The translations under genes and the position numbers were made by a program. The notes under the pieces were generated by a model, which worked only from the letters and a program-made list of their open reading frames with translations, ran no database searches and was not told the origin of the DNA. 64,000 nt of DNA. It comes from Chaetoderma sp. LZ-2023a. Lineage: Eukaryota > Mollusca > Caudofoveata > Chaetodermatida > Chaetodermatidae. The stretch is taken from positions 106,539,387 to 106,603,386 of the forward strand of contig CM067370.1 of the NCBI GenBank assembly GCA_034401795.1. The letters run 5' to 3'. Positions 1-9,677 of the stretch are shown piece by piece (within the stretch, counting starts at the first letter, position 1; each line of letters begins with the position of its first letter).

Positions 1-3000
1 TTTATCGCCGATATTAGCTTTCGCTTCATTGTCGAGGGTGTTTGTAGCGATCGGCGATGTAGCCTTGGTTATTTAACGTTAGTTAAAGGCTGAGTTGTGT
101 TTTTTAAAAAAATTTCACTCAAAAAAGTTTCAAATATTTCCTGCCTAAGAACTTGATTATCATTAATTTAAGAGAAAGTTAATGTGCTTAAGAAATCTTA
201 ACTATCAAGTCGATTGTGCGTATTGCTCGTCATCATTTGTCATGTGCAGCGTTGTAATTTTTCTCTGTGTTCGCAGAAACCGAAGAATCCGGACACGTTG
301 TGCCAGAAGTGCAACAGGTTCATGAAGCGGAAGTACTTGGGACATCACTGTGTGGCGTGCGCTCAGTGTAAGGTCGGCAACCCTTGTGATGTGTGCGTGA
401 AGTGGTCGTCGGCAATGGTGGCAGAGTTTGACAGGGATCGACGTGCGAGGCTGGAGAGGATCACGAAGGACAAGGCAGCGAAGTTGCAGCAGGCATCTCT
501 TATGGGACTTGAAGGTCGTCTGAATGAACGAATGGATTCAGCACTGGGCGTATGGGCGGCCCAGTTCAAGGCGATGTTTGACTCATTGCAGTCCACGGTC
601 CCGGTGAGGCAAGCTGGTGCAGGACAACCATTAGGTGGTCCGGCTAGTTCTGCTGAGGGTCATGCACCTGCCCCTTCTCTGTCCTTGGCTCAAGAGCCGA
701 CGATAGAGGAGGAAGATCTGCTGCTAATGGAAGATTCCGGCATGCCGGATATTTCGATGACGGCAAGACCTAGTACGTCCCAGGGGTCGCCTTCGGGATT
801 TGTACGGGTTTGCCAGGCGGATGGTGATGTCGACGTTCCGTCGGGCATTTTCCATCCGCTATTTGTGCAACCGGAGATGCCGGCGGAGCCGTGTTTTGCG
901 GTTCCTGCTGGTATCCCGGCGGCGTTAGGTGCGGCTCCTATCGGAGTGACGGTACCAGCCGTAGTTAAGGCGGTCGTAGTCCCGGATCCCGTGCTGGAGC
1001 CGATGGACTGCGGGGAATCCGGGTCTGGCGATTCGCTATACACCGGTGCCGCTGGTAGTCGCGTTATGGATGCGCTCTGTCCTGGCAGAGACGTGTATCA
1101 TAGCGCTCAGCATGGATCGTCGGTGGCCCTCTCATCTAAGGGAGAGAGGGAGGATGAAAACGGGAGTTCATTGATGGACGAGTCCGTTTTCTTCACCGAA
1201 GCTGAATGGGTGCAGGTCCTTGGATGGATGACCAATCGTCTCGGGTTGGCATCTGATCTAGGATCTCAGCGCGATCCGGCGATGGAACGGATGTCAGAGC
1301 GTGCGGCTAGCGCTCTGTCAAGTGGCTCTTCTGCCATGCCGACACTCCCGTTGGACACACAAACTTCTGACATGTTGGAAGTTGCGGCATACCGTCTGGT
1401 TCAGCCAGACTATGCATTGCCAAAGGCCCCGAAGGGGATAAGGAGTAGGGTCCGTTTTCCGGAGCTGGCCTATCATCAGTACGCCCGGGTTCCACAGCTT
1501 TCCGTTGCGGAACGAGAGGCACTGAATAGGCCGTTGGCTGGGAAGGCTAAGGGGCGGTCACGTCCTTTGGTTTCTCAGACCAACAAAGACCCGTTCAATG
1601 AGCTCACGCTCATTGAGGATGCGGCGAGGGCAGCCATGGCTGCGCTGTCGCACGGGTGTACCGTCCTGCAGGGTATGCTGGACTGCACGGCAGAAGGCGG
1701 ACAGGTGCCAGAGGCTGCTCCCGGAGTTGTTCGGGACACCATGCGCCTGTCTCAGGATTGCCTGGCCAGGGTAATCACTAGAACGTTGGCAGAGCAACGG
1801 AGAATCGTTCTCGATTGTGTAGAACCAGGACCGGAGATGAGGGCTGCATTATCTTCTGCGCCTTTCATAGGTCCAGGCTTGTTCGGCGGCTCGGCACGAC
1901 AAGCGCTCTCCAAGGTTGCGTCAATGGTGGCGGAGCAAGAAGTGGTCGGCAAGTCGTGGAAGTCGACTAAGAGGACTCAGCCGCAACAGTCCTACCGTCA
2001 GCATAGACAGGAGCAGCAGAGGCAGCGTCCTAGATCGCCCTTCCGTCCTTCTGGCCGTGATGCCCATAGGTCATCCGGATCACAAGGACCTGGCCGTTCA
2101 TCCTCATACAAGTCCTCTAGTAAGAGGCCGTATGAGGAAGACAGGAAGGGTGGCGGTTCGGGCCGGGGCGGCTACCGTAAGGATAGCCGTGGCGGCGGGT
2201 CCGGACCATCGTACCACAAGAAGCCGCGGGGCGGCCGTGGGGCTCGTTCCTGACGGGTTTCCGGCGGAACCAGTTCCGGTGGCTTTGGCGACAAATGGAG
2301 TCGAGAATCTTCACCCAAGCGATTTAGCGTCTTATCGGCTAATCTTGACCGACAACTGTGTGCAGATTCCTTCCGTCGGAGGCAGACTTCAGCTATTCCT
2401 AAACCAATGGGAACAGGTCGTGCGCGACTGTTTAGTTTGTCAGTGGATAAGAAACGGCTACGATCCGGATTGGCTCATCCATCAATCGTTAGTTCCGTTA
2501 ATCTCGCCTCCAATATGGACTCCTATTCCAAGGAAAGTAGACCGTCTAGACGCCATTCGATCAGAAATAGAATCGCTTCATCAGAAGAAGGCGATTCATC
2601 TAGTCAGCGATCAGTCTTCACTGGGCTTCTATTCGATCATGTTCCTTGTTCCGAAGCGTACCGGAGGGTGGAGACCAATTCTCAATCTCAAACCGTTGAA
2701 CAAATTTATTCTTTCTCCCAGATTTCAGATGGAGACGGTGGCAGCGGTAATGACAGGGCTGAGGAAAGGCATGTGGGCGGTGTCGATAGATCTGAAGGAT
2801 GCATATTTTCATATTCCAATGTCAATTCCTTTTCAGAAGTACCTTCGATTTGCATTCCAAGACAATGTTTGGGAATTCAATGCGCTTCCCTTCGGCCTGA
2901 CCACAGCTCTGAGGGTCTTCACCAAAGTGGTTCTCGCCATGACTTCTTTACTTCGCAGGAGAAACATAGCTGTTCACACTTACATAGACGACTGGCTGCT

Positions 3001-3287
3001 AAAGGCGGGGAATCCAGTCACTGCGCAGCAATCTGCAGGTAGTCCTAGACTTATTAAAGAATCTAGGGTGGATTGTGAATCTAGAGAAATCAGAACTGAC
3101 TCCATCCCAGGAGTTTGTTTATCTGGGAATCTTTTTCAATCTCGGGGACGGCGTAGCTTTTTCGGCGGAGAGCAGAGTCAAAAGCCTGATTGCAGTTTTG
3201 GAGTCGGTTTCTCTAGGAGCCTATCTGACGGCGCGCCAATTTCTCAGAATACTGGGTTTACTAGTATCTCTGCAGAAGGTGGTTCCA
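1..3287 (+). mobile_element. DIRS family A retrotransposon, copy A1 (3'-truncated)
   Basis: The left part of a DIRS-type (tyrosine recombinase) retrotransposon. It has an untranslated leader, a long gag ORF, and an RT domain that stops after the post-catalytic region. RNase H, recombinase, ICR and right ITR are missing. At about 3287 the RT sequence runs into the leader of a second copy (A2). The leader text from about position 93 (AGTTGTGTTTTTT then TTTCACTCAAAAAAGTTTC) recurs at about 3286-3325, so the join lies inside or at the edge of the leader homology. The true left ITR lies outside the window or is lost. Domain identity comes from comparison with A2, A3 and element B in this window. 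Confidence 0.85.
214..2253 (+). CDS. DIRS A1 gag-like ORF (679 codons, start uncertain)
   Basis: Presumed nucleic-acid-binding structural protein (Gag) of the retrotransposon. Residues 30-65 hold a cysteine cluster, C-x2-C-x12-C-x2-C-x2-C-x5-C-x2-C, followed by a basic helix. An acidic, Pro/Ser-rich middle follows. A conserved block around residues 330-560 includes EAEWVQVLGWM and GPGLFGG. The C-terminus is rich in Arg, Gly and Ser with RGG-like repeats, as expected for RNA binding. The ORF opens with a TTG and no ATG precedes the cysteines in this frame. An ATG at 182 is in another frame, and an acceptor-like tract (CTCTGTGTTCGCAG) ends near 276. A spliced or non-AUG start is therefore possible. 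The end overlaps the RT frame by about 340 bp, offset +1. Confidence 0.75.
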   Translation: MCVLLVIICHVQRCNFSLCSQKPKNPDTLCQKCNRFMKRKYLGHHCVACAQCKVGNPCDVCVKWSSAMVAEFDRDRRARLERITKDKAAKLQQASLMGLEGRLNERMDSALGVWAAQFKAMFDSLQSTVPVRQAGAGQPLGGPASSAEGHAPAPSLSLAQEPTIEEEDLLLMEDSGMPDISMTARPSTSQGSPSGFVRVCQADGDVDVPSGIFHPLFVQPEMPAEPCFAVPAGIPAALGAAPIGVTVPAVVKAVVVPDPVLEPMDCGESGSGDSLYTGAAGSRVMDALCPGRDVYHSAQHGSSVALSSKGEREDENGSSLMDESVFFTEAEWVQVLGWMTNRLGLASDLGSQRDPAMERMSERAASALSSGSSAMPTLPLDTQTSDMLEVAAYRLVQPDYALPKAPKGIRSRVRFPELAYHQYARVPQLSVAEREALNRPLAGKAKGRSRPLVSQTNKDPFNELTLIEDAARAAMAALSHGCTVLQGMLDCTAEGGQVPEAAPGVVRDTMRLSQDCLARVITRTLAEQRRIVLDCVEPGPEMRAALSSAPFIGPGLFGGSARQALSKVASMVAEQEVVGKSWKSTKRTQPQQSYRQHRQEQQRQRPRSPFRPSGRDAHRSSGSQGPGRSSSYKSSSKRPYEEDRKGGGSGRGGYRKDSRGGGSGPSYHKKPRGGRGARS

Positions 3288-3302
3288 AGTTGTGTTTGTT
3301 AA
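2254..3302 (+). pseudogene. DIRS A1 reverse transcriptase, frameshifted and truncated
   Basis: RT domain of copy A1. Its frame is open from about 1916, inside gag. Motifs are visible in order: VGGRLQL, FLVPKRTGGWRPILNLKPLN, SIDLKDAYFHIP, LPFGLTT, and the catalytic YIDDW near 2980-2995. Just after YIDDW the frame breaks (about 3025-3060). The continuation, with KSELTPSQEFVYLGIFF, is in another frame (3075-3302). Relative to A2 the base string around 3020-3035 is altered. The ORF ends at the junction with A2, so thumb, RNase H and methyltransferase-like regions are absent. It cannot encode a working polymerase. Confidence 0.8.
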
Positions 3303-3372
3303 TTTTCACTCAAAAAAGTTTCAAATATTTCCTGGCTAAAGGCTTGATTATCATTAATTTAAGAGAAAGTTA

Positions 3373-4837
3373 ATGTTTCTAAGTAATTCTATTTTACAAT
3401 CAAGTCAATTGTACGTATTGCTCGTCATCATTTGTCATGTGCAGCGTTTTAATTCTTCTCTGTGTTCGCAGAAAGGCAAAAACCAGGACACATTGTGCCA
3501 CAAATGCAACAGGTTCATGAAGCGCAAGTACTCAGGCCATCATTGTGTGGCTTGCGCTAAGTGCAAGGTGGGAAGTCCCTGTGATGTGTGCACCAAGCGG
3601 TCGTCGGAAATGGTGGCGGAATTCGATCATGATCGTCGTGCGCGCTTGGAGAGGATCGCGAGGGATAAGGCGGCCAAGCTGGATCAGGTGTCGATGAGAG
3701 GACTGAAAGGTCGTCTGAATGAACGTATGGATTCAGCACTGGGCGTATGGGCGGCCCAGTTCAAGGCAATGTTTGAGTCATTGCAGTCCATGATCCCGAA
3801 GATGCAGGTTGGTGCAGGGCAACCTTTAGGTGGTCCGGCTAGTTCTGCGGAGAGACGACCACCTGTCCCTTCTCTGACCGTGGCTCAAGAGCCGACGGCG
3901 GAGGAGGAAGATCTTCTAATGGAAGATTCTGGCATGCCAGATATCTCGCTGATGGCTATGCCTAGTACATCCCAGGGATCTCCCTCAGGATTTGTGTGGG
4001 TTTGCCAAGCGGGTGGTGATGTCGACGTTCCGTCGGGCATTTTCCACCCGGATTTCGTGCAACCCGTGTTGTCGGTGGAGCCGTGTTTTACGGTTCCTAG
4101 CGGCATTAGGTGCGGCTCCTCTCGGAATGCCGGCACCTACCGTATTAAAAGCGGCTGTGGTCCCGGCTCCCGTGCTGGAGTCGATGGACTGCGGTGAATC
4201 CGTGTCCGGCGATTCGTTGGACACCGGTGCCGCTAGTAGTCGCGCTATGGACGCGCCTCATGTTGGCAGAAGTGCGGACCATAGCTCTCAGCATGGATCG
4301 TCGGTGACCTACTCATCCAAGGGTGAGAAGGAGGATGAAAACGGTAGTCCATTGATGGACGAATCCGCTTTCTGCACCGAAGCTGAATGGGTGCAGGTCC
4401 TTGGCTGGATGTCCGACCGTCTCGGGTTGGCATCAGATCTAGGATCTCGGCGTGATCCGGCGATGGAACGGATGTCAGAGCGAGCGGCTAGTGCTCTGGC
4501 AAGTGGCTCTTCGGCCATGCCGACGCTCCCTTTTGACATGCAGACTTACGACATGTTGGAGGTTGCGACATATCGTCTGGTTCAGCCAGAGTATGCGTTG
4601 CCCAAGGCCCTGAAGGGGATAAGGAGTAGTGTCCGTTTTCCTGAGCAGGCCTACCATCAGTATGCCCGGGTTCCACGGCTTTCCGTCGGGGAGCAAGAGG
4701 CGCTGAATAGGCCGTTGGCTGGAAAATCTAAGGGGCGTTCTCGTCCTTTAGTTTCCCAAGCCAATAAAGATCCGTTCAATGAGCTGATGCTCATTGACGA
4801 TGCGTCGAGGGCAGCCATGGCTGCGCTCTCGCACTGA
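3373..4837 (+). pseudogene. DIRS A2 gag, frameshifted and with internal deletion
   Basis: Homologue of the A1 gag. Here an ATG at 3373 is in frame with the cysteine cluster (C-x2-C-x12-C-x2-C-x2-C-x5-C-x2-C, about residues 37-70). The frame breaks near 4100-4190, and the rest of gag is read in the frame spanning 3992-4837. After the block ending SRAAMAALSH the ORF stops at 4837. The next about 510 bp present in A1 (1665-2178) are deleted, removing the GPGLFGG region and much of the basic tail. The deletion joins two TACCGT motifs, which are separate in A1. Confidence 0.8.
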
Positions 4838-7023
4838 TGTACCGTAAGGATAACCGTGGTGGCGGTTCCGGACCGTCATTCCAAGAAGCCGTGGAGGCCG
4901 GTCCTGACGGATTTCCGGCGGAATCAGTTCCGGTGACATCAGGACCGAAGGGAGACGAGAATCTCTACCCAAGCGATTTAGCGTCTTATCGTGCAAACTT
5001 GACTGCCAGCTGTGTGCAGATTCCTACCATCGGAGGCAGACTTCAACTGTTACCAAGCCAATGGGAACAGGTCGTGCGAGATTGTTTAGTCTGTCAGTGG
5101 TTAAGAAACGGCTACGAACCGGACTGGCTCATCAATCAATCATTAGTTCCATTAACATCGACTCCAGTGTGGACTCCCATTCCAAGGGAATCCGATCGTC
5201 TAGATGCCATTTGCTCAGAAATAGAATCTCTTCAGCAGAAGAACGCAATTCATCTAGTCCGCAATCAGTCATCCCTAGGCTTCTATTCGATGATGTTCCT
5301 CGTTCCGAAATGTACCGGAGGATGGAGACCAATTCTCAATCTCAAACCGTTGAACAAATTTATTCTTTCTCCCAAATTTCAGATGGAGAATGTAGCAGCG
5401 GTGATGACAGGGCAGAGAAAAGGCATGTGGGCAGTGTCGATATATCTGAAGGATGCTTATTTTCATATTCCAATGTCAATTCCTTTTCAGAAATACCTTC
5501 GCTTTGCATTCCATGACAATGTTTGGGAATTCAATGCGCTTCCATTCGGCCTGACCACTGCACCGAGGATCTTCACCAAAGTGGTTCTCGCCATGACTTC
5601 TTATCTTCGCAGGAGAAACATAGCTGTTCATACTTACATAGACGACTGGCTACTGAAGGCGGGTAATCCAGTCACCCTGCGCAACAATCTACAGGTAGTC
5701 CTAGCCTTACTAAAGGATTTAGGATGGATTGTGAATCTAGAGAAATCAGAATTGACTCCATCCCAGGAGTTTTGTTTATCTGGGAATATTTTTCAATCTC
5801 AGGGACGGCGTAGCTTTTCCGGCGGAGAGCAGAGTCAAGAGCCTGATTGCAGTTCTGGAGTCAGTTTCTCTAGGAGCCTATCTGACGGCGCGCCAATTTC
5901 TCAGGATACTGGGTTTACTAGTATCCCTGGAGAAGGTGGTTCCGTATGCGGCACTCAGGCGCAGGCCGATTCAGATGTATTTAATGTCATTCTGGTCTCA
6001 GAGAACGGATCCGTTATCTCTGAGGATACCAGTAAAAGAACCATTGATATTCCACCTTCAGTGGTGGTTATCAGAACAGAATCTCCTGCGAGGTGTTCCT
6101 CTACAACCTTCTCAACCACAGATGCATCGACAACGGGTTGAGGAGCGGTATTGGGCGATCAGTCAGTGTCAGGGGAATGGGATCGGATCAATGCGCAGAA
6201 ACATATCAATGTTCTTGAATTATTAGCAGTGACATTAGCACTTCGAAAGTTTGAGAGATTAATCCGAGACAAAATTGTCCTAGTGAGGAGAGACAACTCA
6301 ACAGTGGTGTCTTATTTAAACCGCCAAGGCGGGACGAGATCACCGGAGTTGTGCACGCTGATTTGGAACCTTCTGCTGTGGTGCCAAGAGAGGAATGTTA
6401 TTCTTCGGGCAGCACACATTCCAGGAAGACTGAACATCTTAGCGGATGCTCTCAGTCGAAGGATGGTTTGTCGTCCGACGGAATGGCAGCTCAACCAATC
6501 GGTAGCAGAGGTTCTATTCAAAAATTGGGGCAAGCCAAATGTGGACCTGTTTGCGATGAAACAAAAGGCAAAGATGGTCACATACGTGTCACCGATCCCG
6601 GACCCGCTAGGGCTAACAGTAGACGCACTGGCGATAAGTTGGAAGGGAATGTACGTGTATGCGTATCCTCCAACGATACTCATCCCAAAAGTTCTGGCAA
6701 AGATAAGAGAGGGTATGTGCCAAGTGCTACTGATCGCCCCTTATTGGCCAGGCCGATCATGGTTTACGGATCTGCTGGACCTTCTGGTCTGCAATCCAAT
6801 CCCTCTTCCAGACAGAAGAGATCTAATCTCTCAGAACAGGGGTCTGTACTTCCACGACAGACCAGAAATGTTCAAATTGACTGCATGGATGTTATCAAGC
6901 AGCGTGCAATTATGGGTGGCTTTTCTGAGCAAGCAGCGAAGTTTGTCGCTTCAGCCAGAAGAGGTTCAACCACTAAAACATATAATTATAGAATCAACAA
7001 ATTTGCAGAGTGGTGTAAGATAA
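4837..7023 (+). pseudogene. DIRS A2 RT / RNase H / methyltransferase-like ORF, broken
   Basis: RT motifs are read at 4900-5770: GGRLQLL, FLVPKCTGGWRPILNLKPLN, YLKDAYFHIP and YIDDWLLKAG. A frameshift near 5765 moves the thumb into a second frame (about 5936-6140). A TGA near 6140 replaces a Trp codon in the first RNase H motif. RNase H then continues in 6151-7023: ELLAVTLAL (Glu), RRDNSTVVSYLNRQGG (Asp) and LADALSRR (Asp). The segment DLFAMKQKAKMVTYVSPIPD to LLIAPYWPGRSWFTDLLD occupies the place where DIRS elements carry a Dam-like methyltransferase domain. Assignment of that last domain is by position and general resemblance only. Confidence 0.8.
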
Positions 7024-7908
7024 GAGATATCGATCCCTTTTCTGCATCTGTTCAACACGTAGCAGATTTTATCTGTCATTTATACGAAGTTGACAAACTT
7101 GTACCTTCAACCCTAGCAGCATATAAGTCTGCATTAGCTTCAGTCATTCCCAGTCTGGCCATTGAAGGAGTGGAAAATGACACTTTAAATGAAGTTATTA
7201 AAGGAATGAGCAATCTGCGACCTAGACAGCCAATTCCTATCCCAGCATGGAATCTATCTCTTATTCTACAGGTTTTAGGGCATGCTCCCTTTGAACAGAT
7301 TAGATCTATAGACATTAAACTGTTAACTATTAAATCAGTTTTCTTCGTTGCAGCAGCGTCGGCGAGAAGGAGAAGCGAAATTCATGCTCTTTCTGCCGAA
7401 CAAGGCCGTTTTGTCGTCACGGGTGATGGTTTAAGACTACTTCCACCTCTGTTTCCTGGCAAAGAATCAGTCACTTAAATATCCAGGACAGCCGATCAAT
7501 TTGCCAAGTTTAACTAGACATGACCCAAACTCTTCTGCTTGGTGTCCTGTCAGATGTCTGAAAATGTGTAAGAAACGTACTGAGGAGTGGAGAGATGACC
7601 CGAAATCTCTGTGGTTATGTCTCAAAGCTCCGCATTTGCACGCCTCGAAAGATACCATTTCTCGTTGGATAGTCGATGCTATTCAGATGTCGCACAAAAT
7701 CGCTACAGGAAAGCAGATTGATCGGGCGAATGCCCATCAGGTCCGAGCACTAGCAGCAGCATTGACTCTTTATAATGGTGTCTCATTAGAGGAGGTGATG
7801 TCTGTAGCACAATGTCATGCCGAGTCGTCATTCACTGATTTCTACCTTCGCGACATCTCCAGCGCACTTAATCCGGTAGCCATCGCCAATTTATCGAATC
7901 TGAACTAA
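6860..7908 (+). pseudogene. DIRS A2 tyrosine recombinase, frameshifted
   Basis: Integrase-like tyrosine recombinase of the element. The first part lies in the frame 6351-7478, whose upstream 500 bp is an open overlap with the RNase H/MT frame. The N-terminal core-binding part includes TYNYRINKFAEWCK, and the first catalytic Arg lies in ASARRRSEIHALS. A 2-bp loss near 7450 relative to A3 shifts the frame. The C-terminal catalytic half is in 7501-7908, with H-x-x-R as HQVR and the nucleophile Tyr in FYLRD. The expected Trp of AQWH is Cys (AQCH). The protein is interrupted and probably inactive. Confidence 0.8.
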
Positions 7909-8500
7909 GCCACATCCGACCACTATTTCGCACACATTACAAGTTCTTCCACTTGCACTGAACAATGGCCATGCACATGACCTGAGAACGACCGTGGATT
8001 GGGGTGAGCTGTGATGAACAAGAAAAGATCAAGCACTCAAAATGGTGAGTTTACATTAATTAAGTGACTATATATAATTTACTTACAGTCGAAATACCAG
8101 ACTGTTTAGCTAAGTAGTCTGGTGTAAGAGTATACTTATTCTCCCAAACATACATTCAAATTAGAAAAATTAATCGATATACTGATATTTTTTCAAAATT
8201 AGAAGTTATAGTAGCTTCTTTGCACTCTTCTGGACTGCCCTAGCTGAGACTTGGGGCTGACACGGGTCTGGTGGGTGTTGCATCCCCTTTTTCGACAGCC
8301 CTCTGGATTTTGTGCGGACAAAAGAGGGGGGGGGAGCGCGGTCTAGACCATGGAAGTTTAGCACTCTATGAGTCAGATGGCAGAACCCAAGCGTAAGCCA
8401 GGGTTCTAGTCTCTTCACAACCTTCTCTGTTGGATGGTAGATGAGTGCTGGTTCGAGCCTCACCTCCCACCGGTATTTCCTGGCTGTTGAAATCCGGAGT
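7909..8500 (+). other. DIRS A2 3' untranslated region
   Basis: Non-coding stretch between the recombinase stop and the ICR. It aligns with the corresponding part of A3 (about 38038-38570), for example TTTAGCACTCTATGAGT, confirming it as element sequence. A homopolymer G run near 8330 is shared in shorter form. I see no further gene. Confidence 0.7.
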
Positions 8501-8600
8501 TTATCATAATAGTACATCTGGTAAGTAGTATTCGAAGTAGAATGAAAAAAGCATCCGCTTTTGTTTCTACGAGAATTCTTAATACTTACCAGATGTACTA
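8501..8600. repeat. DIRS A2 internal complementary region (ICR)
   Basis: The left half (8501-8543, ending TTCGAAGTAGAA) is the reverse complement of the left terminus of this family, as seen at 33605-33645 in A3. The right half (8547-8600, starting AAAGCATCCGCTT) is the reverse complement of the right terminus 8818-8872. This bipartite arrangement is the diagnostic ICR of DIRS elements. It represents the joined ends used as template when the circular DNA is completed. Confidence 0.85.
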
Positions 8601-8669
8601 TGGCCCTCCCTCAGCCGCCCCGCTGAGGTGAGGCTGAGCTGCTTTCGCTAATCGTCAAGGCAAATATAA

Positions 8670-8872
8670 GACAAATCTGACTGTGATTGGGAATTGACTC
8701 GGTACCTGCGGCTATGGTATTCACGGACACAGTATGGGCAGGACGAGGAGAGTGCGGAGTTTTAATTGTTTATTTTGAGCTAGACTAGATAATAGACATT
8801 ATCATAATAGTAATAATAGCACATCTGGTAAGTATTAAGAATTCTCGTAGAAACAAAAGCGGATGCTTTTTT
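8670..8872. repeat. DIRS A2 right inverted terminal repeat
   Basis: Reverse complement of the A3 left ITR at 33605-33780. Shared text includes TTTTAATTGTTTATTTTGAG and CATTATCATAATAGTA. The final 55 bases are also complementary to the right half of the ICR. An outward-reading consensus splice donor (CTGGTAAGTAT) lies about 45 nt from the end. Confidence 0.85.
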
Positions 8873-9359
8873 GAAACTCAGTTATGCTTAGTATATTTTA
8901 ACAGGTACTCCTTAACACTGCGGGCACAGGTAAGTGGAAGCCCACATATGGCGAAGACAATGGTTATTACGGATCTCATGAGGAGTACCAGTCAAGTGTA
9001 TGGGACAGGAATCACTACATGCATTCCTCCACTAGTCGATCATCAGCCCAATGTTAATACATGAATATATGCTAGCCTCACATCCGGAAGAATACATGTC
9101 AGTCTCAAAGCTATGAGCGTGTGCCATTGTCACTGTCTACACAACAATTCAGAGACAGTCAACTGAGACTGAGCACGGTCACTAATTCATTGAATGTTTG
9201 TGTAGGAAGTCACAGTTAGTGTTTTAATTTTGGGTTATTTAATACTTGTTTAATATAGTACTATGATTCAAGTATTAAATTACACTCATAGCTCAGATAT
9301 CGACAGATAGCTGAGTGCCCCAAAATGAAATCATGATAATTGAGGCTCTTAGGCCTGTT
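8873..9359. other. Intervening sequence, no gene recognised
   Basis: No ORF of interest, RNA gene or clear repeat unit seen between the DIRS A2 terminus and the satellite-like edge that precedes the Tc1 element. Confidence 0.5.
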
Positions 9360-9364
9360 AGGAA

Positions 9365-9412
9365 ATCTACATGGCAGCATTCGTAATATAGATCAAATGT
9401 GCAGTGTATGTA
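9365..9412. repeat. Satellite-1 fragment left of the Tc1 element
   Basis: The text AATCTACATGGCAGCATTC followed by GTAATATAGA resembles the satellite unit (AATCTTCATGACAGC...CATGATATA) that resumes at 11003 on the other side of the transposon. The Tc1 copy therefore appears to sit inside the first units of the array. Confidence 0.55.
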
Positions 9413-9414
9413 TA

Positions 9415-9437
9415 CACCTGTGCAAAAGTTAAGCACC
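9415..9437. repeat. Tc1-like element, left terminal inverted repeat
   Basis: CACCTGTGCAAAAGTTAAGC plus three more bases. A perfect reverse complement is found at 10978-11000, and a TA dinucleotide lies immediately outside. Confidence 0.9.
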
Positions 9438-9677
9438 ACCCTATTTTTACGCACATGCGAGGGTATATTCATGTGCTATGAAGAAAGCAATAGCATAAAC
9501 ATTTATGTACCCATCCATCTTAGTGCAAGAGGTAATAATGCAACTAGAGGAATGCTGATTATGATGGTGGGGAAACACACAACTATTGCCCTACAGTTGA
9601 CACACATGGCTAGATTGTCATTAATGGTGTCTGAAAACGAAGTTTAACATCTGTGCACGAGTTTGAGACTGTCATTA

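Larger units (their letters stand above)
3288..8872 (+). mobile_element. DIRS family A retrotransposon, copy A2
   Basis: Nearly full-length DIRS-type element joined head-to-tail to A1. Order: leader, damaged gag, RT/RNase H/methyltransferase-like region, tyrosine recombinase, 3' UTR, ICR (8501-8600), right ITR (8670-8872). The left ITR is not seen, because its left side is fused to A1. Each ORF carries a frameshift or stop, so this is a dead copy. The right end is placed where complementarity to the ICR stops (...GCGGATGCTTTTTT). No target-site duplication is expected for DIRS elements, and none could be tested here. Confidence 0.85.

Noticed and set aside
8440..8480. Pol III B-box-like GGTTCGAGCC in the DIRS A2 3' UTR
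   Set aside because: Not conserved in A3 (GTTTCGAGCC) and no A box; probably chance.
9399..9647. 82-codon plus-strand ORF at the left end of the Tc1 element
   Set aside because: It starts across the TIR and has no features; it is non-coding transposon sequence.
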